From contig JAEEHP010000131.1 in the NCBI GenBank assembly GCA_016280855.1, forward strand, positions 1 to 49,472: a DNA stretch of 49,472 bases. The letters run 5' to 3'. A program made the position numbers and the translations under genes. Shown here piece by piece: positions 42,002 to 49,472 of this stretch. The stretch is from Bacteroidaceae bacterium. Lineage in GTDB: Bacteria; Bacteroidota; Bacteroidia; Bacteroidales; Bacteroidaceae. Each line of letters opens with the position of its first letter. The first letter of the stretch is position 1. Below the pieces are notes generated by a model, which saw nothing but the letters and a program-made list of their open reading frames with translations, was not told where the DNA came from and did no database searches.

Positions 42002-43729
42002 ATGAATACCAAGATATATCCATATTTCATTGCCGTCTGCGCCATTTGCGCCATCTCAAGCATGACGGCCTGCAGCAACGATGATGACCCACAGCCTGAT
42101 CCTCAGCCCAGCGTAGAGCTGAAGGAACTGGGACGCATCAACACATTCATTGACATTGATGTGCCAGGCGATGCCGACTGGCAGGTGAAAGCTCATCCTA
42201 CATGGGCAGGTCCCATGGCAGACGAGGGAACTGGCGATACTATGTTGAAACTCTTCGTAGAAACCAACGACGACGAGGCCGACCGCACCGACACGCTGAC
42301 CGTAGCAACGACCGACGGCAAGATTTATCTTTATGCCCTTGTCCAAAAAGGGACACTCCGCGATTCAGACAACGGTGAAGAGCTGAGTGAAGCGAACAAT
42401 GCACAGACATACGGAGTGGGATTTACGCTCAATGTGCTCGACAACACCTATGCCAATACGGCTAAGTACAATGTGATGTCCACCACACCTATTGCCTTCC
42501 ACAAGCTGGTCAAAGTGTTAAGAGGACTGGGAGAGAGTGAAGCCTTCTATCGCGAAGACCGCTACCACTCTTTCACGGAGAGTATTATCGGAAGCTCTAC
42601 AGAGGAGATAGCTACTCAGCTGGCTGTGAACGGGGGTATTTCACTCGGACTCGATGCTTTCAACGCCACGGTGACAGGAGCTTTCAACAAGAACTCTTCC
42701 GACAGCACACACTATTCTTACGCCATGCAGCAGATCAGGCACATCATTTCGGCACGTTATCTACGTGCAGGCATACTGCGCTACTGTGCCGAGAATGACA
42801 TCGATATCTGGGGCGAATCTATGGTTGAAGCCCTTGAATTCTTGAAAGGCGCTGATAATAGCCAAACTATTAAGGACCTCGTGAAAGGACTCGTGAGCAT
42901 GTATGGCACACACATCATCACCTATGCGGCTATGGGCGGCGAGCTCCGTGTATCCATGAAGATGCAAGAAAATTCATCAACCAGCGGTATGGACATCCAT
43001 GGTGCGTTGAATCTCTCGTCGAAGATTGTCAATGCCGATGGTCATGCTACTTTTACTCAAGATGAAGAAGTCATCAGTAAGAACACCAGTATCAACCTGA
43101 AGACTTTTGGCGGCAGCAATAAGTTTTCCATCTTCCCGGGAATGACTTTCCAGCAGTTTCAGGAAGGTATTAAGGATAGGATGAAAGCATGGGCTGACGG
43201 CATTCCTTCAGCACCTGCACTCATCGATATAGAGACCGTGCCGCTCTGGGACATAATGCCTACTGAAGAGTCACGCAAGGCGATGCGCGAATATATCATG
43301 GTCGATTTGCAACGCACGAAGTTCGGTTCCACCTTCACGCCCGCCCTGTTTGAGATTGTTGGCTTTGATGTAACATCAGAAGTCGCTGGAACGCAGACTC
43401 TCTCCCTCGACCGCATCGGACAGGTGGTAAAAGCTGAGCGCAAGATCGTGAAGGAGCTATCTTCAGACAAACTCGTCACCATCATCTATTCGGGCGCTCC
43501 TGGCAAGGTGAATGAAAATTGCGGTTTCTTCGTAGGAGATGACGTTCTCAAGCCCGCCAAGGTTAGGACATCGGCCAATGGCACCGTCACCATAGAACCG
43601 CTGGAAGGCTGGAATGGCGGTATAGTAGAAAAAGTATACATTGATGCTACAGGCGACATCACGCTCCAGCCTAAGGGCATTGCCGATTTCTACACTCAGG
43701 TTAAAATGCCGTCAATTATCGCAAAATAA
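42002..43729 (+). CDS. MACPF-domain lipoprotein, B-type
   Basis: This 575-aa protein has a lipoprotein signal ending in SSMTAC followed by SNDDD, a BACON-like domain (DIDVPGDADWQVKAHPTW), and a MACPF domain opening with TYGVGFTLNVLDNTYANTAK. The signature is Y301-GTHIITYAAMGG. Unlike the A-type it has about 145 extra residues at the C terminus (from VGFDVTSEVAGTQTL) forming a beta-rich domain with IYSGAPGKVNENCGFFVG and YIDATGDITLQP. The same extra domain occurs in the B-type gene at 45067-48399. It lies 43 bp after one A-type gene and 17 bp before the next, so the group is an operon. The C-terminal domain could bind a receptor or the partner MACPF; this is inference. Confidence 0.9.
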   Translation: MNTKIYPYFIAVCAICAISSMTACSNDDDPQPDPQPSVELKELGRINTFIDIDVPGDADWQVKAHPTWAGPMADEGTGDTMLKLFVETNDDEADRTDTLTVATTDGKIYLYALVQKGTLRDSDNGEELSEANNAQTYGVGFTLNVLDNTYANTAKYNVMSTTPIAFHKLVKVLRGLGESEAFYREDRYHSFTESIIGSSTEEIATQLAVNGGISLGLDAFNATVTGAFNKNSSDSTHYSYAMQQIRHIISARYLRAGILRYCAENDIDIWGESMVEALEFLKGADNSQTIKDLVKGLVSMYGTHIITYAAMGGELRVSMKMQENSSTSGMDIHGALNLSSKIVNADGHATFTQDEEVISKNTSINLKTFGGSNKFSIFPGMTFQQFQEGIKDRMKAWADGIPSAPALIDIETVPLWDIMPTEESRKAMREYIMVDLQRTKFGSTFTPALFEIVGFDVTSEVAGTQTLSLDRIGQVVKAERKIVKELSSDKLVTIIYSGAPGKVNENCGFFVGDDVLKPAKVRTSANGTVTIEPLEGWNGGIVEKVYIDATGDITLQPKGIADFYTQVKMPSIIAK

Positions 43730-43746
43730 GAATTCTCGCTATTTGA

Positions 43747-45054
43747 ATGAATATGAAAAACCTATTTTTATCCATAGGTGCAGCGCTGCTCTGTTGTGCA
43801 GCGCTCACCTCTTGCTCCGATGACTATAGTATGTCGGAGCCCATGCATCAGCCCGAAGTGCTGCTCCTCGATGGCGGTAGCGACTATGTCACCCTCGCCA
43901 AGGGTGAACCGACTGACTGGCAGATCCTGGAGTGCCCGGCATGGATCACCCCCGTATCACACAAGGGCACGTCGTCCGACGACATCAGACTCTATTTCGA
44001 GAGCAATACCCGCACACCTTTGCGACAGGGAGACATCATCGTGCGCTATGCCAACGGCACGACCTACACTACTCGTGCCAGTCAGGACGATAAGCCCGAT
44101 ATGCGCCGCAGTTATGCGGTAGGATGGGGCTTTGACATCCGCACCTACAACGACAGCCGCGGCCTCCGCGACCAGATCTTCAATATACAACGCATTCTTG
44201 CCGATGAGCCGTGGGCATACAGCAATATGCGGAAAACAGGTAGTGCTCTCAGTTTCTATTATGGCGACGATGCTTCTGATTTACAAAACGACATGAAGGG
44301 AAGCCTTAACATTGAAGGCAAATTCAAGGTTTTCAGTCTCGACCTGAAGGCCAATTTCGGTATGAAGGAGTTGAACAACTCCAAGCGTATCTTTTCAACC
44401 ATCCGCGGACGCTATGCAGAACGCATGATCAACATCAATGCCGACTTGAAAAAAGCACAAAAAAAGAATTGGTTCACAACTGATTTCGCCGACCTGCGCC
44501 AGCGTATTATCAACTCCAAGGGTAGTGATGAAACCATTAAGGAACTCTTGGACAATTATGGCACACATTTCGTAAGAAATGCCGAGTTGGGCGGCTGCTA
44601 TGACTACTACTACAGCAGTGTGTATGACAACTCTCAGAACAACCTCAACGTGGAAGCTGCGCTGAGTTTTGCTTATGCCCAAAAGTTTAAGCTCGATGCC
44701 AAAGCCAACTACAGCAGTGAGCTGTCACAAATGAGCAATGAGGTCATCGAGAAATTCTCTGTTAAAGGTGGCGACAACGTGTGGATTACCAACCTCGTTT
44801 TCTCTGGTGCGATAGATAGTCTTAGTACCGATAAGTGGAAAGAGACACTTGACGAAGGCAGACTTGAGCTGCTCTGGTTCGATACCACACCCATTTGGAA
44901 GCTATTCCCTAACGGCTATGATATTTCGAGCGGTAGCGTGTCATATGATGCCGAGAACGACATCGCAAAGAAAATCGAGAGCTACTGCGACCGAATCTAC
45001 TATTATGATATTCCCGTCACTCGTGCTATAAAGGGAAGCAATGTAGAACATTAA
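43747..45054 (+). CDS. MACPF-domain lipoprotein, A-type (second copy)
   Basis: This 435-aa protein has a lipoprotein signal (lipobox ALTSC followed by SDDY), a BACON-like domain (DWQILECPAWITPV) and a MACPF domain starting GWGFDIRTYNDSRGLRDQIF, with signature Y271-GTHFVRNAELGG. It is clearly closest to the gene at 40672-41958: the same opening, the same signature position, and a short C terminus ending IYYYDIPVTR. Two ATGs (43747 and 43753) are possible starts; the choice changes two residues. Gaps are 17 bp to the previous gene and 12 bp to the next, so co-transcription is very likely. Divergence of the BACON domain is greater than of the MACPF core. Confidence 0.9.
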   Translation: MNMKNLFLSIGAALLCCAALTSCSDDYSMSEPMHQPEVLLLDGGSDYVTLAKGEPTDWQILECPAWITPVSHKGTSSDDIRLYFESNTRTPLRQGDIIVRYANGTTYTTRASQDDKPDMRRSYAVGWGFDIRTYNDSRGLRDQIFNIQRILADEPWAYSNMRKTGSALSFYYGDDASDLQNDMKGSLNIEGKFKVFSLDLKANFGMKELNNSKRIFSTIRGRYAERMININADLKKAQKKNWFTTDFADLRQRIINSKGSDETIKELLDNYGTHFVRNAELGGCYDYYYSSVYDNSQNNLNVEAALSFAYAQKFKLDAKANYSSELSQMSNEVIEKFSVKGGDNVWITNLVFSGAIDSLSTDKWKETLDEGRLELLWFDTTPIWKLFPNGYDISSGSVSYDAENDIAKKIESYCDRIYYYDIPVTRAIKGSNVEH

Positions 45055-45066
45055 CTATTGAAAATC

Positions 45067-48000
45067 ATGAAAAAGATTTTATGTTTGCTGCTATGTGCAG
45101 TGTTTCTTGCCTGTACGGACGAAGATAATATACCCGTTCCGAAGCCTGTGATTACAGAAGAGACGGTGCTGGGACGTGTCAACGAAATATACGATATCAA
45201 AATCCCCGGAGATGCCGATTGGACGGTGACGAAGAATCCCAAATGGGCTTCGCCCATGAATCGAACGGGCGAGGCGGGTACATCTTTGTCACTCTTCGTT
45301 GAAACCAACAACAATGATGCCGACCGTCGCGACTCCCTTGTCATATCACTCTCCAACGGCGGTAAGGTCAGCCTACCTTTGCGCCAGCACGGACGAGCCA
45401 GCAGTGATGAGAACGACGATGCTATCAATATGGCCGCCACTGATTTGCTTCAAAAGACGAGAGGTGTGGGATGTGGTATCGACGTGATCGCTCCCATGAC
45501 AGGTGTCACCAGCGAGAAGTACAACATCAGGAATACGCCTTTCAATCTTGGAGCCCTTAATGAGGTCATCAAGGCCATGGGCTGGGAAGATGCCATTGTC
45601 GATGAGCCCGTTTATTCCTCACGCTACGAAACTGTGACGGGCAACTCAACTGGTGCTATAGGCAACCAGCTAGGTGTTAATGCCGGCATCGAAGTGGGAG
45701 TCAAAGCTTTCAAATTCAGTGTCGAAGCTGGCTACACATCATCTTCACAGAGCAACACACAATCCTACTATGCCATACAAGAGATTCAGCACATCGTGGC
45801 ATCGCGCTACGTCAGGGCTGGGCTTATGCGTTATTTGGCTCGCCATGAGAATGATTTCAAACGATATATTACGGTTGCCGAAAAGGAAGAACCAACGATT
45901 TTTGCTGAGACATTCTATGACGACTTGGTCATCTTACAATCCAACTTAGATGAGGATTTTAAGGAAGAAGCGATGCAGGATCTGTTGGATACTTACGGCA
46001 CACACATCGTCTGCCATGGTACTCTTGGAGGAGAGATGAAAGTGTCGATGCAGATGTCGGTTGATGCCGAAAACAGTGCTAGCAATATCCACGCCGCGCT
46101 TAGCCTAAGTGCGAAGGTGGTGAATGTTAGGGGAGAATTTGAAATGAGCGATGCCGAGAAGATGGCTTCATCAAAAACTACGCTATCTTTGCGCTCGTTC
46201 GGGGGCAACAACCCTTGGACTATAGCTCCCGGAGAAACATTCACAGGCTTCAAAGAAAAAGTACAGGACAAGAGTAAACTGGATAAATGGGTGCAGTCAA
46301 TCAAGGATAGTACGGCGCTGGCCCTCATCGATGTGCAAACCATCCCTATTTGGGATCTTATGCCTACTGATAAGTTACGTGATAAGCTGCGCAACTATGT
46401 GGTAGTCAACTATCAGAAAAAGTGGTACGGCAACGACTTCAAGCCAGATATTTATGAAGTGACAGGATTCGATGTAACTAGCAATGCGCCAGGCTACGGC
46501 AGTATCTATCTCCCTGATATAGAGTTGCAGATAGATATGGAGCGCACCATCGTGGACAGTCTTTCAAAAGATGAATTGAGTACCGTTATCTACTCAGGAC
46601 CTAAGGGCAGTGTGGATCACACCCGCGGTTTCTTCGTCGGCAGTCTAACACGAAAGCCTTGTAAGTTCCGCCGCGAGAAAAATGGCACGTTCACTACCGA
46701 AGTGTTTGACCGCCTAAAAGAAGCGGCCATAGGCACTCTCTATGTCGATGCCTCCGGCGACATCACCATTGCTTCAAAGGTTTCCTCGGGTATGGAAAAG
46801 GATCTCTATCAAGTTGACAGCGTCACAAACTGGAAGCACGACCTCAAAGTGCTGACTTCTGACTGGACGTTCAAGGATGACATCACTGTAGAGGGTAAGA
46901 CCGACTATTGCATCCACATCGCCGACGGCACTACACTCACTCTCGACAATGTCACCATAAACAATCAAATCGTTTGCGATGGCAATGCAACCATCATCCT
47001 GAAAGACGGAACAAAGAATGCTGTTATTTGTCCTTACGAACATAAAGCTGGTGTTCAGGCGGGCCCAATAGGCAAGACCCTCACCATAAGCGGCAATGGC
47101 GAGCTGACAGCAAAAGGAGGTTTGTATAGCGCTGGAATTGGAGGAGTCGATACTGATTGTGGAAACATCACGATTACAGGCGGCTCCATTACAGCCTCGG
47201 GAAGTCAGGGCGCAGGAATCGGTAGTGGATGGACAAAGAACTGTGGTGACATCACAATAACAGGTGGTACCATCACAGCGAATGGGGGTCAAAACTGTGC
47301 TGGCATCGGAACTGCTGGATACGGTTCTTGCGGAAAGATTGAAATTTCTGGCGGCACCATCACTGCTAATGGTACATTCTGTGCTGCTGGAATCGGAACA
47401 GGATGGAATGGAAAATGTGCAGATATCACTATCTCCGGAGGCACCGTCAAAGCAATAGGAGGATACAGGGCTGCGGGCATCGGCGCAGGCTGCGGAGGCC
47501 AATGTGGCAACATCACCATCAAGAGCAGTGTAACTTACGTAGAAGCCACCTGCGGAAAGGCAGAAAATAAGTGTCTCGCCATCGGATATGGCGATGTTGG
47601 TACTTGTGGAAATGTGACGATAGAAGACTATTCTAAAGTCAAACAAAACAATCCAAATAGCATAATAATCAATCTTAATGAACTGACTTGCGATTTCGAA
47701 CTTTCTGGATCGAAATGCACATTGTATGGTACAACCGATTATGCAATCACGATTCCTGATGGTTTGCAAGTTGAACTGGCAGAAGTAACGATAAATAACC
47801 AGGTTACTTGCAAGGGAAATGCCACCATCATACTGAAGGATAATTCTCACAATATGATATATGGTAAAGGAAGAGGTAGATATACTGACGCGCCATCATA
47901 TGCTTTGTTAAACGGACCGGCAGGCACGACTTTGGTCATCGATGGTAATGGAAGATTGTTTTGTAATGTCTTCTATGACGGTAAGCCTAGCATTGGTGGT

Positions 48001-48399
48001 GGAGAAGGCAACATCCATATTAAAGGCGGAGACGTAAGCAGCATTGGTGGCGAAGGTGCTGCAGGTATCGGCTCTGCTCTTGGTGGAAAAGTCGGCAATA
48101 TCACAATTTCCGGAGGTGAAGTTTTTTGCACAGGAAGTGCTGCACTCGGTGCAGGTCAGAATGGGAGATGTGGCGATATTCTGATTCAAAACTGCACACT
48201 ACACGCCAGAGGCTTTGATGGAGATCCCTCAATAGGAAGTGGTGCAGGGGGCAGTTGCGGAAACATCGACATTAAGAAGGGCGCAGTAGTGTATTGCGAA
48301 CTTATATCCGGTAATGTCTATATTGGTGCCGCCGAAGGTGGCAGTTGCGGCAGTGTGACTATTGAGAATGGTGCAAATATTAGTGAACGTATTTATTGA
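45067..48399 (+). CDS. MACPF-domain lipoprotein, B-type, fused to a beta-helix repeat region (1110 aa)
   Basis: I chose the ATG at 45067; the frame extends to a TTG at 45058. The lipobox is VFLAC followed by TDEDN. A BACON-like domain (KIPGDADWTVTKNPKW), a B-type MACPF domain (signature Y310-GTHIVCHGTLGG) and the same beta-rich domain as the other B-type gene (VTGFDVTSNAPGYGS, IYSGPKGSVDHTRGFFVG) occupy the first ~590 residues. The last ~520 residues are right-handed beta-helix repeats such as CGDITITGGTITANGGQN and AGIGTGWNGKCADITI, the style of the giant surface proteins upstream. So a pore-forming protein carries a probable glycan- or surface-binding arm. This is about twice the length of the other array members. 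The next MACPF gene begins 2 bp after the stop. Confidence 0.9.
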   Translation: MKKILCLLLCAVFLACTDEDNIPVPKPVITEETVLGRVNEIYDIKIPGDADWTVTKNPKWASPMNRTGEAGTSLSLFVETNNNDADRRDSLVISLSNGGKVSLPLRQHGRASSDENDDAINMAATDLLQKTRGVGCGIDVIAPMTGVTSEKYNIRNTPFNLGALNEVIKAMGWEDAIVDEPVYSSRYETVTGNSTGAIGNQLGVNAGIEVGVKAFKFSVEAGYTSSSQSNTQSYYAIQEIQHIVASRYVRAGLMRYLARHENDFKRYITVAEKEEPTIFAETFYDDLVILQSNLDEDFKEEAMQDLLDTYGTHIVCHGTLGGEMKVSMQMSVDAENSASNIHAALSLSAKVVNVRGEFEMSDAEKMASSKTTLSLRSFGGNNPWTIAPGETFTGFKEKVQDKSKLDKWVQSIKDSTALALIDVQTIPIWDLMPTDKLRDKLRNYVVVNYQKKWYGNDFKPDIYEVTGFDVTSNAPGYGSIYLPDIELQIDMERTIVDSLSKDELSTVIYSGPKGSVDHTRGFFVGSLTRKPCKFRREKNGTFTTEVFDRLKEAAIGTLYVDASGDITIASKVSSGMEKDLYQVDSVTNWKHDLKVLTSDWTFKDDITVEGKTDYCIHIADGTTLTLDNVTINNQIVCDGNATIILKDGTKNAVICPYEHKAGVQAGPIGKTLTISGNGELTAKGGLYSAGIGGVDTDCGNITITGGSITASGSQGAGIGSGWTKNCGDITITGGTITANGGQNCAGIGTAGYGSCGKIEISGGTITANGTFCAAGIGTGWNGKCADITISGGTVKAIGGYRAAGIGAGCGGQCGNITIKSSVTYVEATCGKAENKCLAIGYGDVGTCGNVTIEDYSKVKQNNPNSIIINLNELTCDFELSGSKCTLYGTTDYAITIPDGLQVELAEVTINNQVTCKGNATIILKDNSHNMIYGKGRGRYTDAPSYALLNGPAGTTLVIDGNGRLFCNVFYDGKPSIGGGEGNIHIKGGDVSSIGGEGAAGIGSALGGKVGNITISGGEVFCTGSAALGAGQNGRCGDILIQNCTLHARGFDGDPSIGSGAGGSCGNIDIKKGAVVYCELISGNVYIGAAEGGSCGSVTIENGANISERIY

Positions 48400-48401
48400 T
48401 A

Positions 48402-49472
48402 ATGAGAAGACACATTTTCATCGCATCTCTTGCCCTCGTCCTCGCTGCATGTAGCGAGGACGAGGGAGCCATCGCGCCCCGTCTGACATCCCCCTCTACA
48501 GCGGACTATAACGCAAGCTGCCAGACTGACACCATCCGTTTCGATGCCTCCACGCACTGGACGGCAACAACCGACGCGGATTGGCTAACGATAGTTCAGG
48601 AGGAGGGTAAAGGCCAAGGGCGACTGCCCATTTACCTTGAGCAGAATGATGCCGAGCAGATTCGTCACGCCACCGTCACCATCACCTTCGACGACAAAGA
48701 GCGCTCTACGCTCAAAGTACAGATCACACAGCGCATACCCTCAGAAAACGGTACTGCCTATGTTGATCTGCCCAAGAACTTCGGACTGGGATGGGGATAT
48801 GACATGAAAGCAGACATCGCAGACGTCTCAGGACTACGCGGACAGATATTCAATGGGGCGGATTTGAACCGCAAATACGGCGAAGACGCCATCTACGTGA
48901 ATAACAGTACAGGCTCCGACTTATTTATGGCCAGCGGAAACTCCCATGAGGAGATGCAGAACAACATGGGTGCCAAGTTTGCCGGGTCGGCGGACATTCT
49001 CATTGCCAGTGCTAAAGTCAGCGTGGAATACAGTAACCAGATCACTGAGAAAAAAGACCGACGTTATGTGTGGTGCCGCACCACCAAGGCCGTGAAAATG
49101 GCAGGGTTCGGATACCCCGTTGATATGGCCAACAAAAGTCTGGTGCGATATTGCACCACACAGGCGTTTCGTGATGCTGTGAACACTGACAGTCCCGAAG
49201 ACATCGTTCGCAAGTTCGGCACACATCTCGTCACCACCTCCGAACTGGGTGGCAAGCTCGACTACTATTTCACCGTCAGCCAGACCGTAAAGACTGAAGT
49301 GGAGCGCATTATCACGCACATCAACGTGAAAGTGCTCTTCATCAAGAAATCATGGACGGAAGTGGACGAGAAGACATGGACAGAAATCAAACGTGATTTC
49401 CAAGCACGCTACCAAGTCACTGGCGGCGGACAGATCGGACAGACCCTAAATGCGAAGTTGAAGGCCTGCGGC
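48402..49472 (+). CDS. MACPF-domain lipoprotein, A-type (third copy; 3' truncated by window)
   Basis: An ATG at 48402 opens a frame that stays open for 357 codons to the window end. The lipoprotein signal is RRHIFIASLALVLAAC followed by SEDEG. A classical BACON domain follows (FDASTHWTATTDADWLTI), then a MACPF domain opening FGLGWGYDMKADIADVSGLRGQIF, with the signature F272-GTHLVTTSELGG (Phe in place of Tyr). The signature position and the LRGQIFN opening place it with the A-type proteins, though it is more divergent than the first two. It starts 2 bp after the B-type stop, the tightest link in the array. The missing C terminus prevents checking whether more genes follow. Confidence 0.88.
   Translation, partial: MRRHIFIASLALVLAACSEDEGAIAPRLTSPSTADYNASCQTDTIRFDASTHWTATTDADWLTIVQEEGKGQGRLPIYLEQNDAEQIRHATVTITFDDKERSTLKVQITQRIPSENGTAYVDLPKNFGLGWGYDMKADIADVSGLRGQIFNGADLNRKYGEDAIYVNNSTGSDLFMASGNSHEEMQNNMGAKFAGSADILIASAKVSVEYSNQITEKKDRRYVWCRTTKAVKMAGFGYPVDMANKSLVRYCTTQAFRDAVNTDSPEDIVRKFGTHLVTTSELGGKLDYYFTVSQTVKTEVERIITHINVKVLFIKKSWTEVDEKTWTEIKRDFQARYQVTGGGQIGQTLNAKLKACG

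Noticed and set aside
40672-49472. Calling the MACPF genes known BSAP toxins
   Set aside because: Domain architecture fits the broad family, but identity to any specific BSAP cannot be judged without alignment, and the alternating array differs from what is described for them.

Overview
The window looks like a chromosomal segment of a gut or rumen Bacteroidales bacterium, most likely Prevotellaceae. The grounds are the many promoter -7 boxes of the Bacteroidetes form TAnnTTTG, the BspA-like leucine-rich-repeat protein, C-terminal tails resembling type IX secretion sorting signals, a four-helix-bundle protein with a topoisomerase zinc ribbon, acidic lipoprotein export-type N termini, and BACON/MACPF lipoproteins. 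No rRNA, tRNA, CRISPR array or complete insertion sequence was seen.

Layout. 1-8.1 kb: the tail of a GH51-type arabinofuranosidase, a decayed DUF5675 remnant, a DUF4143 ATPase, a four-helix-bundle/zinc-ribbon gene bracketed by octamer repeat arrays, a BspA-like surface protein, an 824-bp gene-free stretch rich in palindromes, and a GH43-like glycosidase. 8.1-19.8 kb: an S9 (DPP-IV-like) peptidase, a PMCA-type calcium P-type ATPase, an outer-membrane beta-barrel protein, an acetolactate synthase large subunit without its small subunit, and a PatB/MalY aminotransferase. 19.8-26.4 kb: a little-known membrane/secreted cluster with two 416-residue paralogous membrane proteins, a membrane-embedded TPR-AraC regulator, two unknown proteins and a secreted calpain-like protein. 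26.4-39.8 kb: two giant (2265 and 2098 aa) modular surface proteins plus a 66-aa peptide gene. 39.8 kb to the end: a lipoprotein, a phytase-like phosphatase pseudogene and five consecutive MACPF lipoprotein genes, the last running off the window.

The most interesting system is the MACPF array. Two MACPF subtypes alternate (A-B-A-B-A) with short gaps, all as lipoproteins with acidic residues after the lipid-bearing cysteine. One B-type member carries a C-terminal beta-helix repeat region of the same kind as the giant surface proteins just upstream. This suggests a duplicated two-component pore-forming or surface-antagonism cassette.

A second theme is non-coding. Short tandem 'word' repeats of 7-8 nt occur between genes and also in frame inside several proteins. 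There are also conserved-loop hairpins with compensated stems, and a 139-bp element with 26-bp inverted ends around a 28-bp palindrome. Coordinates come from reading the sequence by eye; family names rest on motif recognition, not database searches.
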